From positions 199,099-263,098 of the forward strand of contig NZ_VITR01000004.1 of NCBI RefSeq assembly GCF_007827955.1: a stretch of DNA of 64,000 bases, read 5' to 3'. Source of the stretch: Nitrospirillum pindoramense. GTDB taxonomy: Bacteria; Pseudomonadota; Alphaproteobacteria; Azospirillales; Azospirillaceae. Every line of letters begins with the position of its first letter. The stretch's first letter is position 1. This document shows, one piece after another, positions 47,682-56,335 of this stretch. The translations under genes were made by a program, and so were the position numbers. The notes beneath the pieces are model-generated. The model made no database searches. It was not told where the DNA came from and saw only the letters and a program-made list of their open reading frames with translations.

Positions 47682-48551
47682 CTACCACCGGCCACTGAAC
47701 GCGGCCCAGGCCAGGCGGGCGGCGCGCAGGCCATCGGGGCGCAGCAGCTCCGGCGCCAGGGGGTCGTGGCCGGCCCTCGCTAGGCGCTCCAGAGAGAGGC
47801 TGGCCAGGCGGGCCGGCAGCAGGGCGGGCACGGCGGCGCGCGGCAGCTGGCCACGCAGGCCCCGCGCGGCGGCCAGTTCGTGCCGGGCCGCGTCCGCGAT
47901 CTCCTTCGCCACGGCGGTCAGGCCCGGCTGCGGCTTCAGCTCGAACAGCGCCGCCTCGTCGGCGCCGTGCGCGCGCATCAAATCCGCCGGCATACGGGAG
48001 CGGTGGGCGCGGGCCAGAAAGGGCACGGCGCGCAGGATGCCGGCCAGGGCCCAGCCCCGACCGACATGCGCGGCCACGGTTGCGGCGGCCCCTTGCGGGG
48101 CCACGCCCAGAACCTGAAGGGCCAAGCGCACCAGCGGAGCGGACGTCACCTCGGCATAGCTGACCAGGCACGACAGATCGGCCGGCGCCTCGTCATCCAT
48201 GTCGGCTTCGCGCGCGTCCACCAGCAGGTCGAACTGGGCGCGGTCCAAGCCGTGGCGACGTACCGCCTGGGCCAAAGGCTGCACCACCTCATGCCGGCGG
48301 GGTTCGCCCTCATAGACACCGGCGATGCTGTCACGCCACCATTGCAGGCGGATTTGCCCCAGCATGGGCTCCGTCACCACCTCGCGCGTCTTCGCCACCT
48401 CATGGTTGAAGGCGTAGAGCGCCGCCAAATCCTCCCGCCGGTCGGCTGGGGCGAACAACAGGGTCAGGAAGCGGTCCGGGTCCTGCCGGCGGACGGTTTC
48501 CAGGCAATAGGACAGGGTAGGCTGGGCAGAGGGGGCCATGGCGCGAGGCAT
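47682..48551 (-). CDS. Squalene/phytoene synthase-family protein, NDUFAF6-like
   Basis: The 289-residue protein has the all-alpha squalene/phytoene synthase fold signature (RFLTLLFAPADRREDLAALYAFNHEVAKTREVV, then IRLQWWRDSIAGVYEGEPRRHEVVQPLA). The catalytic aspartate-rich motifs are missing: the first DDxxD is replaced by NHEVAKTREVV and the second is not recognisable. This matches the subgroup that includes human NDUFAF6, a complex I assembly factor, rather than an active prenyl synthase. It is convergent with trmFO and divergent from another member of the superfamily. Confidence 0.8.
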   Translation of the reverse strand: MPRAMAPSAQPTLSYCLETVRRQDPDRFLTLLFAPADRREDLAALYAFNHEVAKTREVVTEPMLGQIRLQWWRDSIAGVYEGEPRRHEVVQPLAQAVRRHGLDRAQFDLLVDAREADMDDEAPADLSCLVSYAEVTSAPLVRLALQVLGVAPQGAAATVAAHVGRGWALAGILRAVPFLARAHRSRMPADLMRAHGADEAALFELKPQPGLTAVAKEIADAARHELAAARGLRGQLPRAAVPALLPARLASLSLERLARAGHDPLAPELLRPDGLRAARLAWAAFSGRW

Positions 48552-48747
48552 CCGGCGGGTGAAAAGGCGCGCCTTTATGGACCGGCGGGCGGGTGCCTGA
48601 CCAGCGCGTCGTGTCGCCGGCAGGGACGCCCTGCCCGGAATTGCCGGTGGGTATCGTGCTGCTTTCCCTTCATCCGGCGTTCAAGCTCTGGCACTCTGTG
48701 CTTCCATCTGCCACCGGGCCAATCGCTACCGAGACGGAGGACCGACC

Positions 48748-49719
48748 ATGGCCGATTTCCGTATCCAGCCGCCCCTCATCGGACGCGCACGCCCGGCCCA
48801 GCGCCGTCCGCCCGTCCAGGGCGGTTACGCGTCGGCCCTGCGGCGGGTGCCCAAGGCCATGCGGCGCCACGCGGCGGCCTTCGCCTCTTTCCTGAAGCTG
48901 GCGCACGACATCACCGGCGACGCCAACCTGGAGCCGGAGGCCAAGATCGCCCAGCTGGACGCGTTGGAGCGCGCGTTGGTCAGCGGCGGCAACGTGCCCT
49001 CCTGGCTGGGGCCGGCCCTGGAACTGAAGGCCAGCCTGGCGATCACCGGCGGTTCCTCCCTACACGCCCGCCAGTTGCTGCAAGCCTTCCGCCGCGACGC
49101 CGAGGGGTATCGCACCCGTACCTGGGGCGACGTGCTGGCGGCCTGCCGCCTGGCAGCCAACCCGGTGGGCCACCACCTGCTGGAGCTGTATGGCGAAAGC
49201 GCCGACGCGCTGGCCGCGACCGACGCCCTATGCACCGCCATCCGCCTGCTGCGCGTGGTGCAGGAGTGCCGGGACGACTGGGTGCGGCTGGGCCGCTGCT
49301 ACTTCCCACTGGACTGGTTCGATGCCGTTGGCGCCAGCCCGGAACATCTTGTGGAACATCGGGCGACGCCAGCGATCCGCATGGTGCTGGACCGTATGCT
49401 GGACCGCATCGACCGCCAGCTGGACCACGCCCGCGCCCTTCCCGGCGCCCTGCGGGACCCGGGCCTGCGCATGGAAACGGCCGTGCTGCTGCACGCCGCC
49501 CGTTTGATGGCCGGGCGCCTGCGCCGCCGCGATCCGCTGGCCCAGGGTATCAGCCTGGGCCCCCTGGCCCGCGCCTGGGTCGCCCTTCGCGCCCGGCTGG
49601 TTCTGGCCCGCAGCATGGCCGGCATGGCCCCCACCCCACCCTCGGGCCCGCCGCCCGACCCCGACGCCGACGTCAACGGCGAGACGGACCTGGAACAGCC
49701 GCCCCGGCAAAAGGGTTAA
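48748..49719 (+). CDS. Squalene/phytoene synthase-family protein, HpnC-like, with altered active-site motifs
   Basis: The 323-residue protein fits the HpnC-type squalene synthase family: AAFASFLKLAHDITGDANLEPEAKIAQLDALERAL in the N half, then a W-x-D-V helix and NPVGHHLLELYGES, ATDALCTAIRLLRVVQECRDDWVRLGRCYFPLDWF in the C half. The first aspartate motif, normally DDxxDE, reads HDITGDAN, and the second, normally DxxxDY, reads QECRDDW; catalysis is therefore uncertain. No hpnD or hpnE is adjacent. It could work in hopanoid or squalene synthesis or have another role. An unstructured Pro/Gly-rich tail ends it. Confidence 0.65.
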   Translation: MADFRIQPPLIGRARPAQRRPPVQGGYASALRRVPKAMRRHAAAFASFLKLAHDITGDANLEPEAKIAQLDALERALVSGGNVPSWLGPALELKASLAITGGSSLHARQLLQAFRRDAEGYRTRTWGDVLAACRLAANPVGHHLLELYGESADALAATDALCTAIRLLRVVQECRDDWVRLGRCYFPLDWFDAVGASPEHLVEHRATPAIRMVLDRMLDRIDRQLDHARALPGALRDPGLRMETAVLLHAARLMAGRLRRRDPLAQGISLGPLARAWVALRARLVLARSMAGMAPTPPSGPPPDPDADVNGETDLEQPPRQKG

Positions 49720-49958
49720 CCTTTCCGGCCCCGAACCGGTTCTATTCGCTTCACGGGATGGGAATGTTCATGTTACCCCCTTGCTCCGGGTAGGGAAACC
49801 AGGACGCGGGCGGCTGTCCTGTGACCATGCCCACATGCCGGGGCCACCAGGCCAGGGCATGATTTCGTTGAAGAATAACGGTCCCGGTGGACGGGCGGCC
49901 CCGCATCACGGCCGTGCCGGCCACTCCCGAATAACCCCCGTAGAAGACGAGGAAAACC

Positions 49959-50555
49959 ATGGCTTTCGAACTTGCCCCTCTGCCCTACGCCAAGGACGCC
50001 CTGCAGCCCTACATGTCGTCCGAGACGCTGGATTACCACCACGGTAAGCACCACAACGCCTACGTGACCAAGCTGAACGAGCTGATCGCCGGTACCGCGT
50101 TCGAGGGCCAGAGCCTGGAGGACATCGTCAAGGCGACCGCAGGCAAGGCCGAATCCCAGGCCATCTTCAACAATGCCGGCCAGCATTGGAACCACACCTT
50201 CTTCTGGAACAGCCTGACCCCGAAGGCCTCGGCCATCCCGGGTGAGCTGGAGAAGCGCATCATCGCCGACTTCGGCAGCGTCGAAGCTTTCAAGAAGGCC
50301 TTCGTCGACGCCGGTATCGGCCAGTTCGGCAGCGGCTGGGCCTGGCTGGTGGAAGACACCACCGAAGGCAAGCTGAAGATCACGAAGTCGGCCAACGCCG
50401 ACACGCCGCTGGCTCACGGCCTGAAGCCGCTGATCACCGCCGACGTGTGGGAACACGCCTACTACATCGACTACCGCAACCGTCGCCCCGACTTCCTGAA
50501 GACCTTCGTCGACACGCTGGCCAACTGGGAATTCGCGGCCCAGAACCTGGGCTAA
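49959..50555 (+). CDS. sodB: Iron superoxide dismutase
   Basis: SodB converts superoxide to oxygen and hydrogen peroxide. The 198-residue protein has the metal ligands in YHHGKHHNAYV, NHTFFWN and DVWEHAYYIDY. The segment NNAGQHWNH carries the Gln typical of iron SODs, where MnSODs usually have Gly followed by His at the equivalent place, and QFGSGWAWLV is conserved. There is no signal peptide, so it is cytoplasmic. GACGAGGA precedes the ATG, and a strong terminator follows. Confidence 0.96.
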   Translation: MAFELAPLPYAKDALQPYMSSETLDYHHGKHHNAYVTKLNELIAGTAFEGQSLEDIVKATAGKAESQAIFNNAGQHWNHTFFWNSLTPKASAIPGELEKRIIADFGSVEAFKKAFVDAGIGQFGSGWAWLVEDTTEGKLKITKSANADTPLAHGLKPLITADVWEHAYYIDYRNRRPDFLKTFVDTLANWEFAAQNLG

Positions 50556-50584
50556 ACCGCCCAGGGGCGGAAGCCCGACATGCA

Positions 50585-50618
50585 AACCCCGGCCTTCTCG
50601 CGGAGGCCGGGGTTTTCT
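50585..50618 (+). terminator. Terminator after sodB
   Basis: An 11-bp stem, AACCCCGGCCT with AGGCCGGGGTT, with an 8-base loop is followed by TTCTTT. It lies 30 bp after the sodB stop and close to the stop of the convergent Mth938-domain gene, which may share it. Confidence 0.93.
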
Positions 50619-50630
50619 TTGCCCTAAATA

Positions 50631-51008
50631 TCAGGCCGGCAGCAAAGCGGCGGCCACGCGCCGCCCCTCGGCCAGCAGCACATTATAGGTACGGCAGGCG
50701 GCCCCCGTGTCCATGGCGTCGATACCGCCCAGGCCGCGCTCCTTGACCGCGCGGCGCAGGGTGGAGGGGAACAGCTGCATGGTGGGTCCGGTGCCCAGCA
50801 GCACGATCTCCAGCGCCGGCTCTTCCGCGATCAAAACCGCGAAATCCTCTGGCAACAGGCCGGCGAACCCATCGACCGTCCAGGAGATGGTGCGGTTGGG
50901 GAAGACGATGATGGGCGTCTCATAGACCACGTTGCTGACGCGGAAGCGGCCGGGGCCATAGGCGTCGATGACCTGGCGGTCGGCAGGTATGAGGGGGGTG
51001 ATATCCAT
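50631..51008 (-). CDS. Mth938-domain (DUF498) protein, NDUFAF3 homologue
   Basis: From ATG 51008, which has GGGAGGG upstream, the protein has 125 residues; the frame to 51053 is not needed. It is a single Mth938-like domain: IDAYGPGRFRVSNVVYETPIIVFPNRTISW, then LEIVLLGTGPTMQLFPSTLRRAVKERGLGGIDAMDTGAACRTYNVLLAEGRRVAAALLP. Eukaryotic NDUFAF3, in the same family, helps assemble respiratory complex I. It lies directly after yajC on the same strand, a gene order found in many alphaproteobacteria. Confidence 0.87.
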   Translation of the reverse strand: MDITPLIPADRQVIDAYGPGRFRVSNVVYETPIIVFPNRTISWTVDGFAGLLPEDFAVLIAEEPALEIVLLGTGPTMQLFPSTLRRAVKERGLGGIDAMDTGAACRTYNVLLAEGRRVAAALLPA

Positions 51009-51127
51009 GGGCTTCCAGCCCTCCCGAGAATGAAAAAGGCCCGCGCTCGGCACCTTGGAAGATACGGGCGCAGGCCTTTTAACTGGCGTGTGGCGGCAGC
51101 GGTTTCAAACCCGCCGCCCGCCGCAGC

Positions 51128-51478
51128 TCACTTGGAGTCGGTATCGGCCTTGGCGGGCTCGGTCTTGGCCAGGACGGTGGTGATGGTGCTGCGCAGGACG
51201 CGGAACTTCACGCCCTCACCGGCATCAATGGTGACCTCGTCATTGTCGCCGACCTTGACCACCGTGCCGATGATGCCGCCGCCGGTGACGACCTTGTCGC
51301 CACGGCGCAGGGCCTCCAGCATGTTCTTGTGTTCCTTCATCTTCTTTTGCTGCGGGCGCATCAGGAAGAAGTACATGACGATGAACACCGCCACGAAGGG
51401 CAGGATACCCATCAACTGGTTTGAATCGACGGGGCCGGCGCCGCCGGTGGTCTGAGCCTGGGCAGTGGACACGAACAT
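51128..51478 (-). CDS. yajC: Preprotein translocase accessory subunit YajC
   Basis: YajC associates with SecDF. From ATG 51478 the protein has 116 residues; the frame to 51556 runs into unrelated sequence. It has a short periplasmic N-terminus, one helix (LMGILPFVAVFIVMYFFLMRP), QQKKMKEHKNMLEALRRGDKVVTGGGIIGTV, and a soluble C-terminal beta domain. secD and secF are not in the window. It is divergent from the DUF815 ATPase. Confidence 0.94.
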   Translation of the reverse strand: MFVSTAQAQTTGGAGPVDSNQLMGILPFVAVFIVMYFFLMRPQQKKMKEHKNMLEALRRGDKVVTGGGIIGTVVKVGDNDEVTIDAGEGVKFRVLRSTITTVLAKTEPAKADTDSK

Positions 51479-51753
51479 GGGACGGTTGCTCCAGCGTGCG
51501 GGACTATAACAATACAATGGCCAACGGCGGCCATCAGGGGCCAACGGGGCGGACATGCCCGCGTTTGGCCGCGACTATACCGACCGCCGGCCATGTTGCA
51601 ACCCAATCTCAGACCCCCGGCCGGCGCGGGTTGCCGCCCGGCGGTGGTGCCCGTACCGTTCGCAGGTTGAACAGGCGGGCCACCGGCATACCGCGCGCGG
51701 CCCTAAGGGCGCCCCCTCCCGGCGCCATTGCAATCAAGAAGGAAGCAAGCCCC

Positions 51754-52644
51754 GTGACCCTCGAGTCCACCCTGCTGCCGCTGCTGACCCGCATCGCGGA
51801 CGCGCTGGACCGGCTGGCCCCGCCGCCGCCCGCTCCGATCGACTTTCATGCGGCCGACGCCTTCGTCTGGCAGGCCGATGGCGACCGTCTGTCCCCAGTG
51901 CCGGATGTATCCAAGGTGGACATCAGCCTGTTGCAAGGGGTGCAGAACCAGCGCGACATCCTGCTGGAGAACACCCGCCGCTTCGCCCAGGGCCTGCCGG
52001 CCAACAACGCCCTGCTGTGGGGCGCCCGCGGTATGGGCAAGAGCTCGCTGGTGAAGTCGGTGCATGCCGCCGTGAACGAGGCCGCCGGCCAGCCCCTTGG
52101 GCATGGGCCCCTGGCGCTGGTGGAAATCCACCGCGAGGACATCCCCTCGCTGCCCCGCCTGCTCGCCGCCGTGCGCGACAGCGGTCGCCGCTTCGTCCTG
52201 TTCTGCGACGACCTGTCCTTCACCAATGACGACGCCCATTACAAGTCGCTGAAGGCGGTGCTGGAGGGCGGGGTGGAAGGCCGGCCGGCCAACGTCGTGT
52301 TCTACGCCACCTCCAACCGTCGCCACCTCATGCCCCGCGACATGATCGATAACGAGCGGTCGACCGCCATCAACCCGTCCGAGGCGGTGGAAGAGAAGGT
52401 GAGCCTGTCGGACCGCTTCGGCCTATGGCTGGGCTTCCACAACTGCGATCAGGACACCTACTTCGCCATGGTGGACGGTTACGCGGCGGCCCTGGGCCTG
52501 ACCGTGCCGGTGGAGGAGTTGCATGCCCGCGCCGTGGAATGGGCGGTCACACGCGGCAACCGGTCCGGGCGCGTGGCATGGCAATTCATCCAGGATATGG
52601 CGGGGCAGGCGGGCGGTAGCCGGGACCATGCGCCGGACCTCTGA
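51754..52644 (+). CDS. DUF815 family P-loop ATPase
   Basis: From GTG 51754, after AAGGAAG, the protein has 296 residues; the open frame to 51421 lacks homology. It is an AAA+-like P-loop protein of the DUF815 family: Walker A GARGMGKSSLVKSV (Lys96), Walker B-like RFVLFCDDLSF, a sensor-like VVFYATSNRRHLMPRDMIDNE, and a C-terminal helical region (NRSGRVAWQFIQDM). The family is widespread in alphaproteobacteria next to yajC; its function is unknown. Its stop lies at the base of a small hairpin. Confidence 0.87.
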   Translation: MTLESTLLPLLTRIADALDRLAPPPPAPIDFHAADAFVWQADGDRLSPVPDVSKVDISLLQGVQNQRDILLENTRRFAQGLPANNALLWGARGMGKSSLVKSVHAAVNEAAGQPLGHGPLALVEIHREDIPSLPRLLAAVRDSGRRFVLFCDDLSFTNDDAHYKSLKAVLEGGVEGRPANVVFYATSNRRHLMPRDMIDNERSTAINPSEAVEEKVSLSDRFGLWLGFHNCDQDTYFAMVDGYAAALGLTVPVEELHARAVEWAVTRGNRSGRVAWQFIQDMAGQAGGSRDHAPDL

Positions 52645-52969
52645 GTCGCGGCCCGCGAGAGCGACTCATAAAACTTCTCGCCTGCTTGCCACCACCGGCC
52701 GACGACGAAACGTTCAAAACGGATTGGGAGTCGCCTCAAAGGCGACTCTTCGTCCTACCCATGTAACGGGTTACAGCTTCCGATTCTCGGCGGTTTTCGC
52801 CTAGAGAGGGTACGTAACTCGATTCCCCATTACTCTGTCCCCCCAAGTTTTCCGCGATTTTGACAATTCCAAGGGGGGAGACACTTCTTTTCAATACAAA
52901 CAAGATAAATTCGGTTATAGTCCGTCCAACAAAACCTGCAACAAGTGACAAACAACGCCAGGGCTGGAC
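52645..52969. other. Gene-free region between the DUF815 ATPase and the MucR regulator
   Basis: No credible gene is seen. The region begins with a stem-loop TGAGTCGC/GCGACTCA (52642-52668) that includes the ATPase stop codon. A second stem with the same word, GAGTCGCCT-CAA-AGGCGACTC (52728-52748), follows. The last ~110 bp before the MucR gene are AT-rich, with TTGACA at 52860-52865 and TTATAG near 52914, and probably hold its promoter. Confidence 0.65.
52728..52748. terminator. Hairpin after the DUF815 gene
   Basis: The perfect 9-bp stem GAGTCGCCT/AGGCGACTC with a CAA loop is followed by TTCGTCCT. It lies 84 bp after the ATPase stop. It shares GAGTCGC with the hairpin at 52642-52668. Confidence 0.55.
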
Positions 52970-53446
52970 ATGACACAACCGATATCCGATTCCAATGACG
53001 ACCTGCAGATCATCGCCCTGACCGGAAAGATCGTCACGAGCTATGTTGCCGGTAACACGCTGGCGCCCGCCGCCCTGCCTGATCTGATCAAGCAGGTGCA
53101 CGACACGCTGCGTCGTCTGGTCACGCCTGAGGAAGTGGTCGCCACCCCGGCGGAGCCGTTGACCCCGGCCGTTCCAATCCGCAAGTCGGTGACGCCGGAC
53201 TACATCGTGTGCCTGGAAGACGGGCGCAAGCTGAAGATGCTGAAGCGCCACCTGCGCACCGCCTACGGCCTGTCGCCGGAAGAATACCGGGTGAAATGGG
53301 GCCTGCCGTCCGACTATCCCATGGTCGCGCCGAACTATGCCGAGCAGCGGTCGGGCCTGGCCAAGGCCATCGGGCTGGGCCAGCGCTCCCGCACCGAGGG
53401 CAAGCCCAGCGGCAAGCGTCGCCGCAGCAGCGCCGCCGCTGAGTAA
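52970..53446 (+). CDS. MucR/Ros-family zinc-finger transcriptional regulator
   Basis: The 158-residue protein belongs to the Ros/MucR family of H-NS-like and zinc-finger regulators typical of alphaproteobacteria. The core is VTPDYIVCLEDGRKLKMLKRHL, then RTAYGLSPEEYRVKWGLPSDYPMVAPNYAEQRSGLAKAIGLGQ. The zinc site would use Cys, the Asp two residues on, and His of RHL; the second His common in Ros is replaced (TAYG). The N-terminal oligomerisation region is normal and the C-terminus is basic. Members regulate exopolysaccharide, motility and cell-cycle genes. The targets here are unknown, though the flagellar island in this window is a candidate. Confidence 0.92.
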   Translation: MTQPISDSNDDLQIIALTGKIVTSYVAGNTLAPAALPDLIKQVHDTLRRLVTPEEVVATPAEPLTPAVPIRKSVTPDYIVCLEDGRKLKMLKRHLRTAYGLSPEEYRVKWGLPSDYPMVAPNYAEQRSGLAKAIGLGQRSRTEGKPSGKRRRSSAAAE

Positions 53447-53477
53447 TTCCTGCGTTGCTGACAGTATCGATCTGGAT

Positions 53478-53503
53478 AAGGCGGGCCTTGTGCCCGCCTT
53501 TTT
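53478..53503 (+). terminator. Terminator after the MucR-type regulator
   Basis: The stem AAGGCGGGC/GCCCGCCTT with a CTTGT loop is followed by TTTC. It lies about 30 bp beyond the regulator stop and about 25 bp from the stop of the convergent torT-like gene. Confidence 0.92.
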
Positions 53504-53528
53504 CATTTGAGCCCTCCTCAGGGCGCGT

Positions 53529-54713
53529 TCAAGGCGCGCCCAAATGCGGGGACGCCCCACCCGGCGCTTCCGGAATCGGCGCACCGGGTATGGGGGTGCT
53601 GAGCACGGGGGGAGAGGCGGAGGGCGAAACGGCTGCCGGCGGCGCCAGGGGGCGCAGCTGGAATCTTTCGCCCTGCGGCACCGCGATGCGTGACAGGTCA
53701 TAACCAGGCATGCCCGCCATATCCAATCGCTCCACCGTCATGACATTCCAGACGCCATGCGGCCGACCTTCCACCGCGCGCACCGCCAGATCAACGGCGA
53801 TGCGCGCCTGCACGATGGGGGAATCGGCGGCGGCCAAGTCCACGATGCCGCTCTTGATCAGGTCCGCGACGGCATCGGTGGCGTAGGTCGCCACCAGGTG
53901 GGTGGAGGCGTCGTGGCGTGACCGCAGATAGCTGGCGGCCGCCTGGATGGCCACGGCGTTCCCGAAAACCACGTCGATATCCGACACCCGGTCGAACAGG
54001 TCCCTCACCAGATCCATCTGCGTCGGCAACGCGGTCGCGCCGTAGCCGCCGTGGATCACCTCCACCCCCGCGCGACCCAGGATCGCCAAGGCCGCGGTTT
54101 CCATAGCCTCCGACCATTCCGCCCCCTTGGGGCCCGGTAGCCACCCGACCTTCAAGGGACGCCCGGCCGACCTTTCCCATTCCGCGCGATGGGCCACGAT
54201 GTAATCGGCGCCGACACGGGCGTCTTCCCGAAAATTCGACACGATATGGGCGGTGACGTAGGGCGAGGCCATGCCGTTGATCAGGTCGATCAACGGCCGT
54301 CCGCTATCGGCGATGGCGGCAGCCTGGGCATCCAGGCCATTGCTGGATATCGCAGCGATGATATAGGCGTCAGGTTTCAACTCACGACAGGCGTCGACTT
54401 GCGCCTTCTGCACATCCAGCCGGTCATAGCCGCCCGCCTGGTAAACACCAATGACGACGCCCTGGCGCTCCGCCTCGCGAACCAAACCCCAGGAAACACC
54501 CCACCAGAACTTGTCCTGAGTCCCTGGCAGCAGGGCGCAGATGCGCCAGGGATGGCTGGCGCGCACGAGGGGAACATAGGGCGCGGTGCGGCCATCGCTG
54601 GCAACGGACACCCACGTGTCCGGCCGCGCCACCTCTGGATAAGCCATCATCCCGGTCACAGCGAGAAAGCCCCCCAGCCCCCACGCCCAGCGCCGGCCTT
54701 TCCCCAAAGCCAT
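53529..54713 (-). CDS. torT: TorT-like periplasmic substrate-binding protein
   Basis: TorT is the periplasmic TMAO-binding partner of the sensor kinase TorS. From ATG 54713 the protein has 394 residues, with a hydrophobic N-terminal segment (WAWGLGGFLAVTGMM) as a signal or anchor. The core matches TorT: WRICALLPGTQDKFWWGVSWGLVREAERQGVVIGVYQAGGYDRLDVQKAQVDACRELKPDAYII and the type I binding-protein fold. The last ~40 residues are a Pro/Ser-rich tail. No torS, torR or torCAD gene is nearby, so its ligand may not be TMAO. ATG 54740 is a second possible start. Confidence 0.8.
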   Translation of the reverse strand: MALGKGRRWAWGLGGFLAVTGMMAYPEVARPDTWVSVASDGRTAPYVPLVRASHPWRICALLPGTQDKFWWGVSWGLVREAERQGVVIGVYQAGGYDRLDVQKAQVDACRELKPDAYIIAAISSNGLDAQAAAIADSGRPLIDLINGMASPYVTAHIVSNFREDARVGADYIVAHRAEWERSAGRPLKVGWLPGPKGAEWSEAMETAALAILGRAGVEVIHGGYGATALPTQMDLVRDLFDRVSDIDVVFGNAVAIQAAASYLRSRHDASTHLVATYATDAVADLIKSGIVDLAAADSPIVQARIAVDLAVRAVEGRPHGVWNVMTVERLDMAGMPGYDLSRIAVPQGERFQLRPLAPPAAVSPSASPPVLSTPIPGAPIPEAPGGASPHLGAP

Positions 54714-54941
54714 ACAAGCCCCCACGTCACTGCTTCGCATGCTGACATCGCGCGCCGCCCGATAAAAGAGCAAAGGCGTCGCCCGCCTCGCACTTTTACC
54801 GGGTCCGCAGGGTCCCCGCGCCATGCTCCGTACCAGGGCCGATGCGGACGTTTCCCCCTCGCCTGATGTCGCCGGAAGGCCCCGAAGGCGCGGAAACGCT
54901 TGGGTGCCGGCGTGGAACCGGCCTGTACGAGGACATCCCCC

Positions 54942-56321
54942 ATGACCCTGGAAGCGGCGACCCTGCAAGCGGCCATTGCCACCAACCGATTCGGTTTGGG
55001 CGCTCGCCCCGGCGACATCGCGGCGGCGCAATCCGACCCCCGCGGCTGGCTGGAAGCGCAACTGGCGCAGACCGAGACGCCCCCGGAACTGCGTAGCCTG
55101 GACAGCAGCGCCACCCGCCTGGCCGCGACCTACGCCGCCCGCAAAGAAAAGGACGAAAACACCCGCAAACCACTACGGGAAGCATTGCGGGACGCCTACC
55201 GCGACGACGCCGCGCGCCGCACCCGGGCGGCCATCGCCACCGATACGCCCCTTCGGGAACGGCTGGTACACTTCTGGTCCAACCATTTCACCGTGTCCGT
55301 CAGCCGGCCCATCGTCGCCGCAGCCGTCGTGCCATATGAGACAGAGGCCATCCGGCCGCACGTCACCGGGCGCTTCGCCGACCTGCTGCTGGCCGTGACC
55401 CGCCATCCGGTCATGCTGAACTACCTGGACAATGCGGTGTCCGCCGGACCCGACAGCCCCGCCGCCATCCGGCGCCAGCGCGGCCTGAACGAGAACCTGG
55501 GCCGCGAATTGCTGGAACTGCACACCCTGGGGGTGGATGGCGGCTACAGCCAGACGGACGTGCGCGAACTGGCCCGTATCCTGACCGGCTGGAGCGTCGC
55601 GGCGGAGCGGGACCGGGACACCGGCACCTTCCTGTTCCGCGCCAACCTGCACGAACCGGGGGACAAGGTGCTGCTGGGGCAGCGCTATGGCGAGGATGGC
55701 ATGGGCGAGGGCCTGCTGGCGCTGCAACGCCTGGCACGACATCCGGCCACGGCACGGCACATCGCCACCAAGCTGGCCCGCCACTTCGTCGCCGATGATC
55801 CCCCCGGCACCGTCGTCGCCGCGCTGGAGAAAAGCTACCGCGACAGCGACGGCGACCTGGGGGAGGTCACCCGCACACTGCTGCGCCAGGATGCCGCCTG
55901 GGCGCCGGAGCTGCGCAAGGTGAAGACCCCCACGGAACTGGTGATCTCCACCGCCCGCGCCCTACACGGCGCTGTCCATGAACCGGAAACGGCGGGTGGC
56001 GGCGGGCAGCCGGTGGGCCATGTCGACCCTGTCTTTCGCTCCTTGGGCCTGCTGGGGCAGTCGCCCTTCGCGGCCCCCTCCCCCGCCGGCTGGCCGGACC
56101 AGGCGGCGGATTGGGCCGGGCCCGAGGCCGTGGTGCAACGGGTCGACTGGGCCCTGACGGTGGGGGAGAAGCTGGGCGACGGCATCGACCCCCGCCAAAT
56201 CGCGGAGCAGGCGTTGGGCCCCCTCGCCAGCGAGGCGACCCGCCAGGCCGTGAGCCGCGCACCCAGCGCCGCCGACGGCCTTGCCCTGCTGATCTCCGCG
56301 CCCGAATTCCAGCGGCGCTGA
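54942..56321 (+). CDS. DUF1800 domain protein
   Basis: From ATG 54942, with GAGGA 8 bp upstream, the protein has 459 residues. DUF1800 signatures: ATNRFGLGARPGD at the start, LRERLVHFWSNHFTVSVSR, the NENLGRELLELHTLGVDGGYSQTDVRELARILTGW block and the C-terminal LLISAPEFQRR. The family is nearly always next to a DUF1501 gene, as here, 14 bp downstream. Its function is unknown. No clear signal peptide is present, unlike its partner. Confidence 0.93.
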   Translation: MTLEAATLQAAIATNRFGLGARPGDIAAAQSDPRGWLEAQLAQTETPPELRSLDSSATRLAATYAARKEKDENTRKPLREALRDAYRDDAARRTRAAIATDTPLRERLVHFWSNHFTVSVSRPIVAAAVVPYETEAIRPHVTGRFADLLLAVTRHPVMLNYLDNAVSAGPDSPAAIRRQRGLNENLGRELLELHTLGVDGGYSQTDVRELARILTGWSVAAERDRDTGTFLFRANLHEPGDKVLLGQRYGEDGMGEGLLALQRLARHPATARHIATKLARHFVADDPPGTVVAALEKSYRDSDGDLGEVTRTLLRQDAAWAPELRKVKTPTELVISTARALHGAVHEPETAGGGGQPVGHVDPVFRSLGLLGQSPFAAPSPAGWPDQAADWAGPEAVVQRVDWALTVGEKLGDGIDPRQIAEQALGPLASEATRQAVSRAPSAADGLALLISAPEFQRR

Positions 56322-56335
56322 AGGAGTGCCCCATC

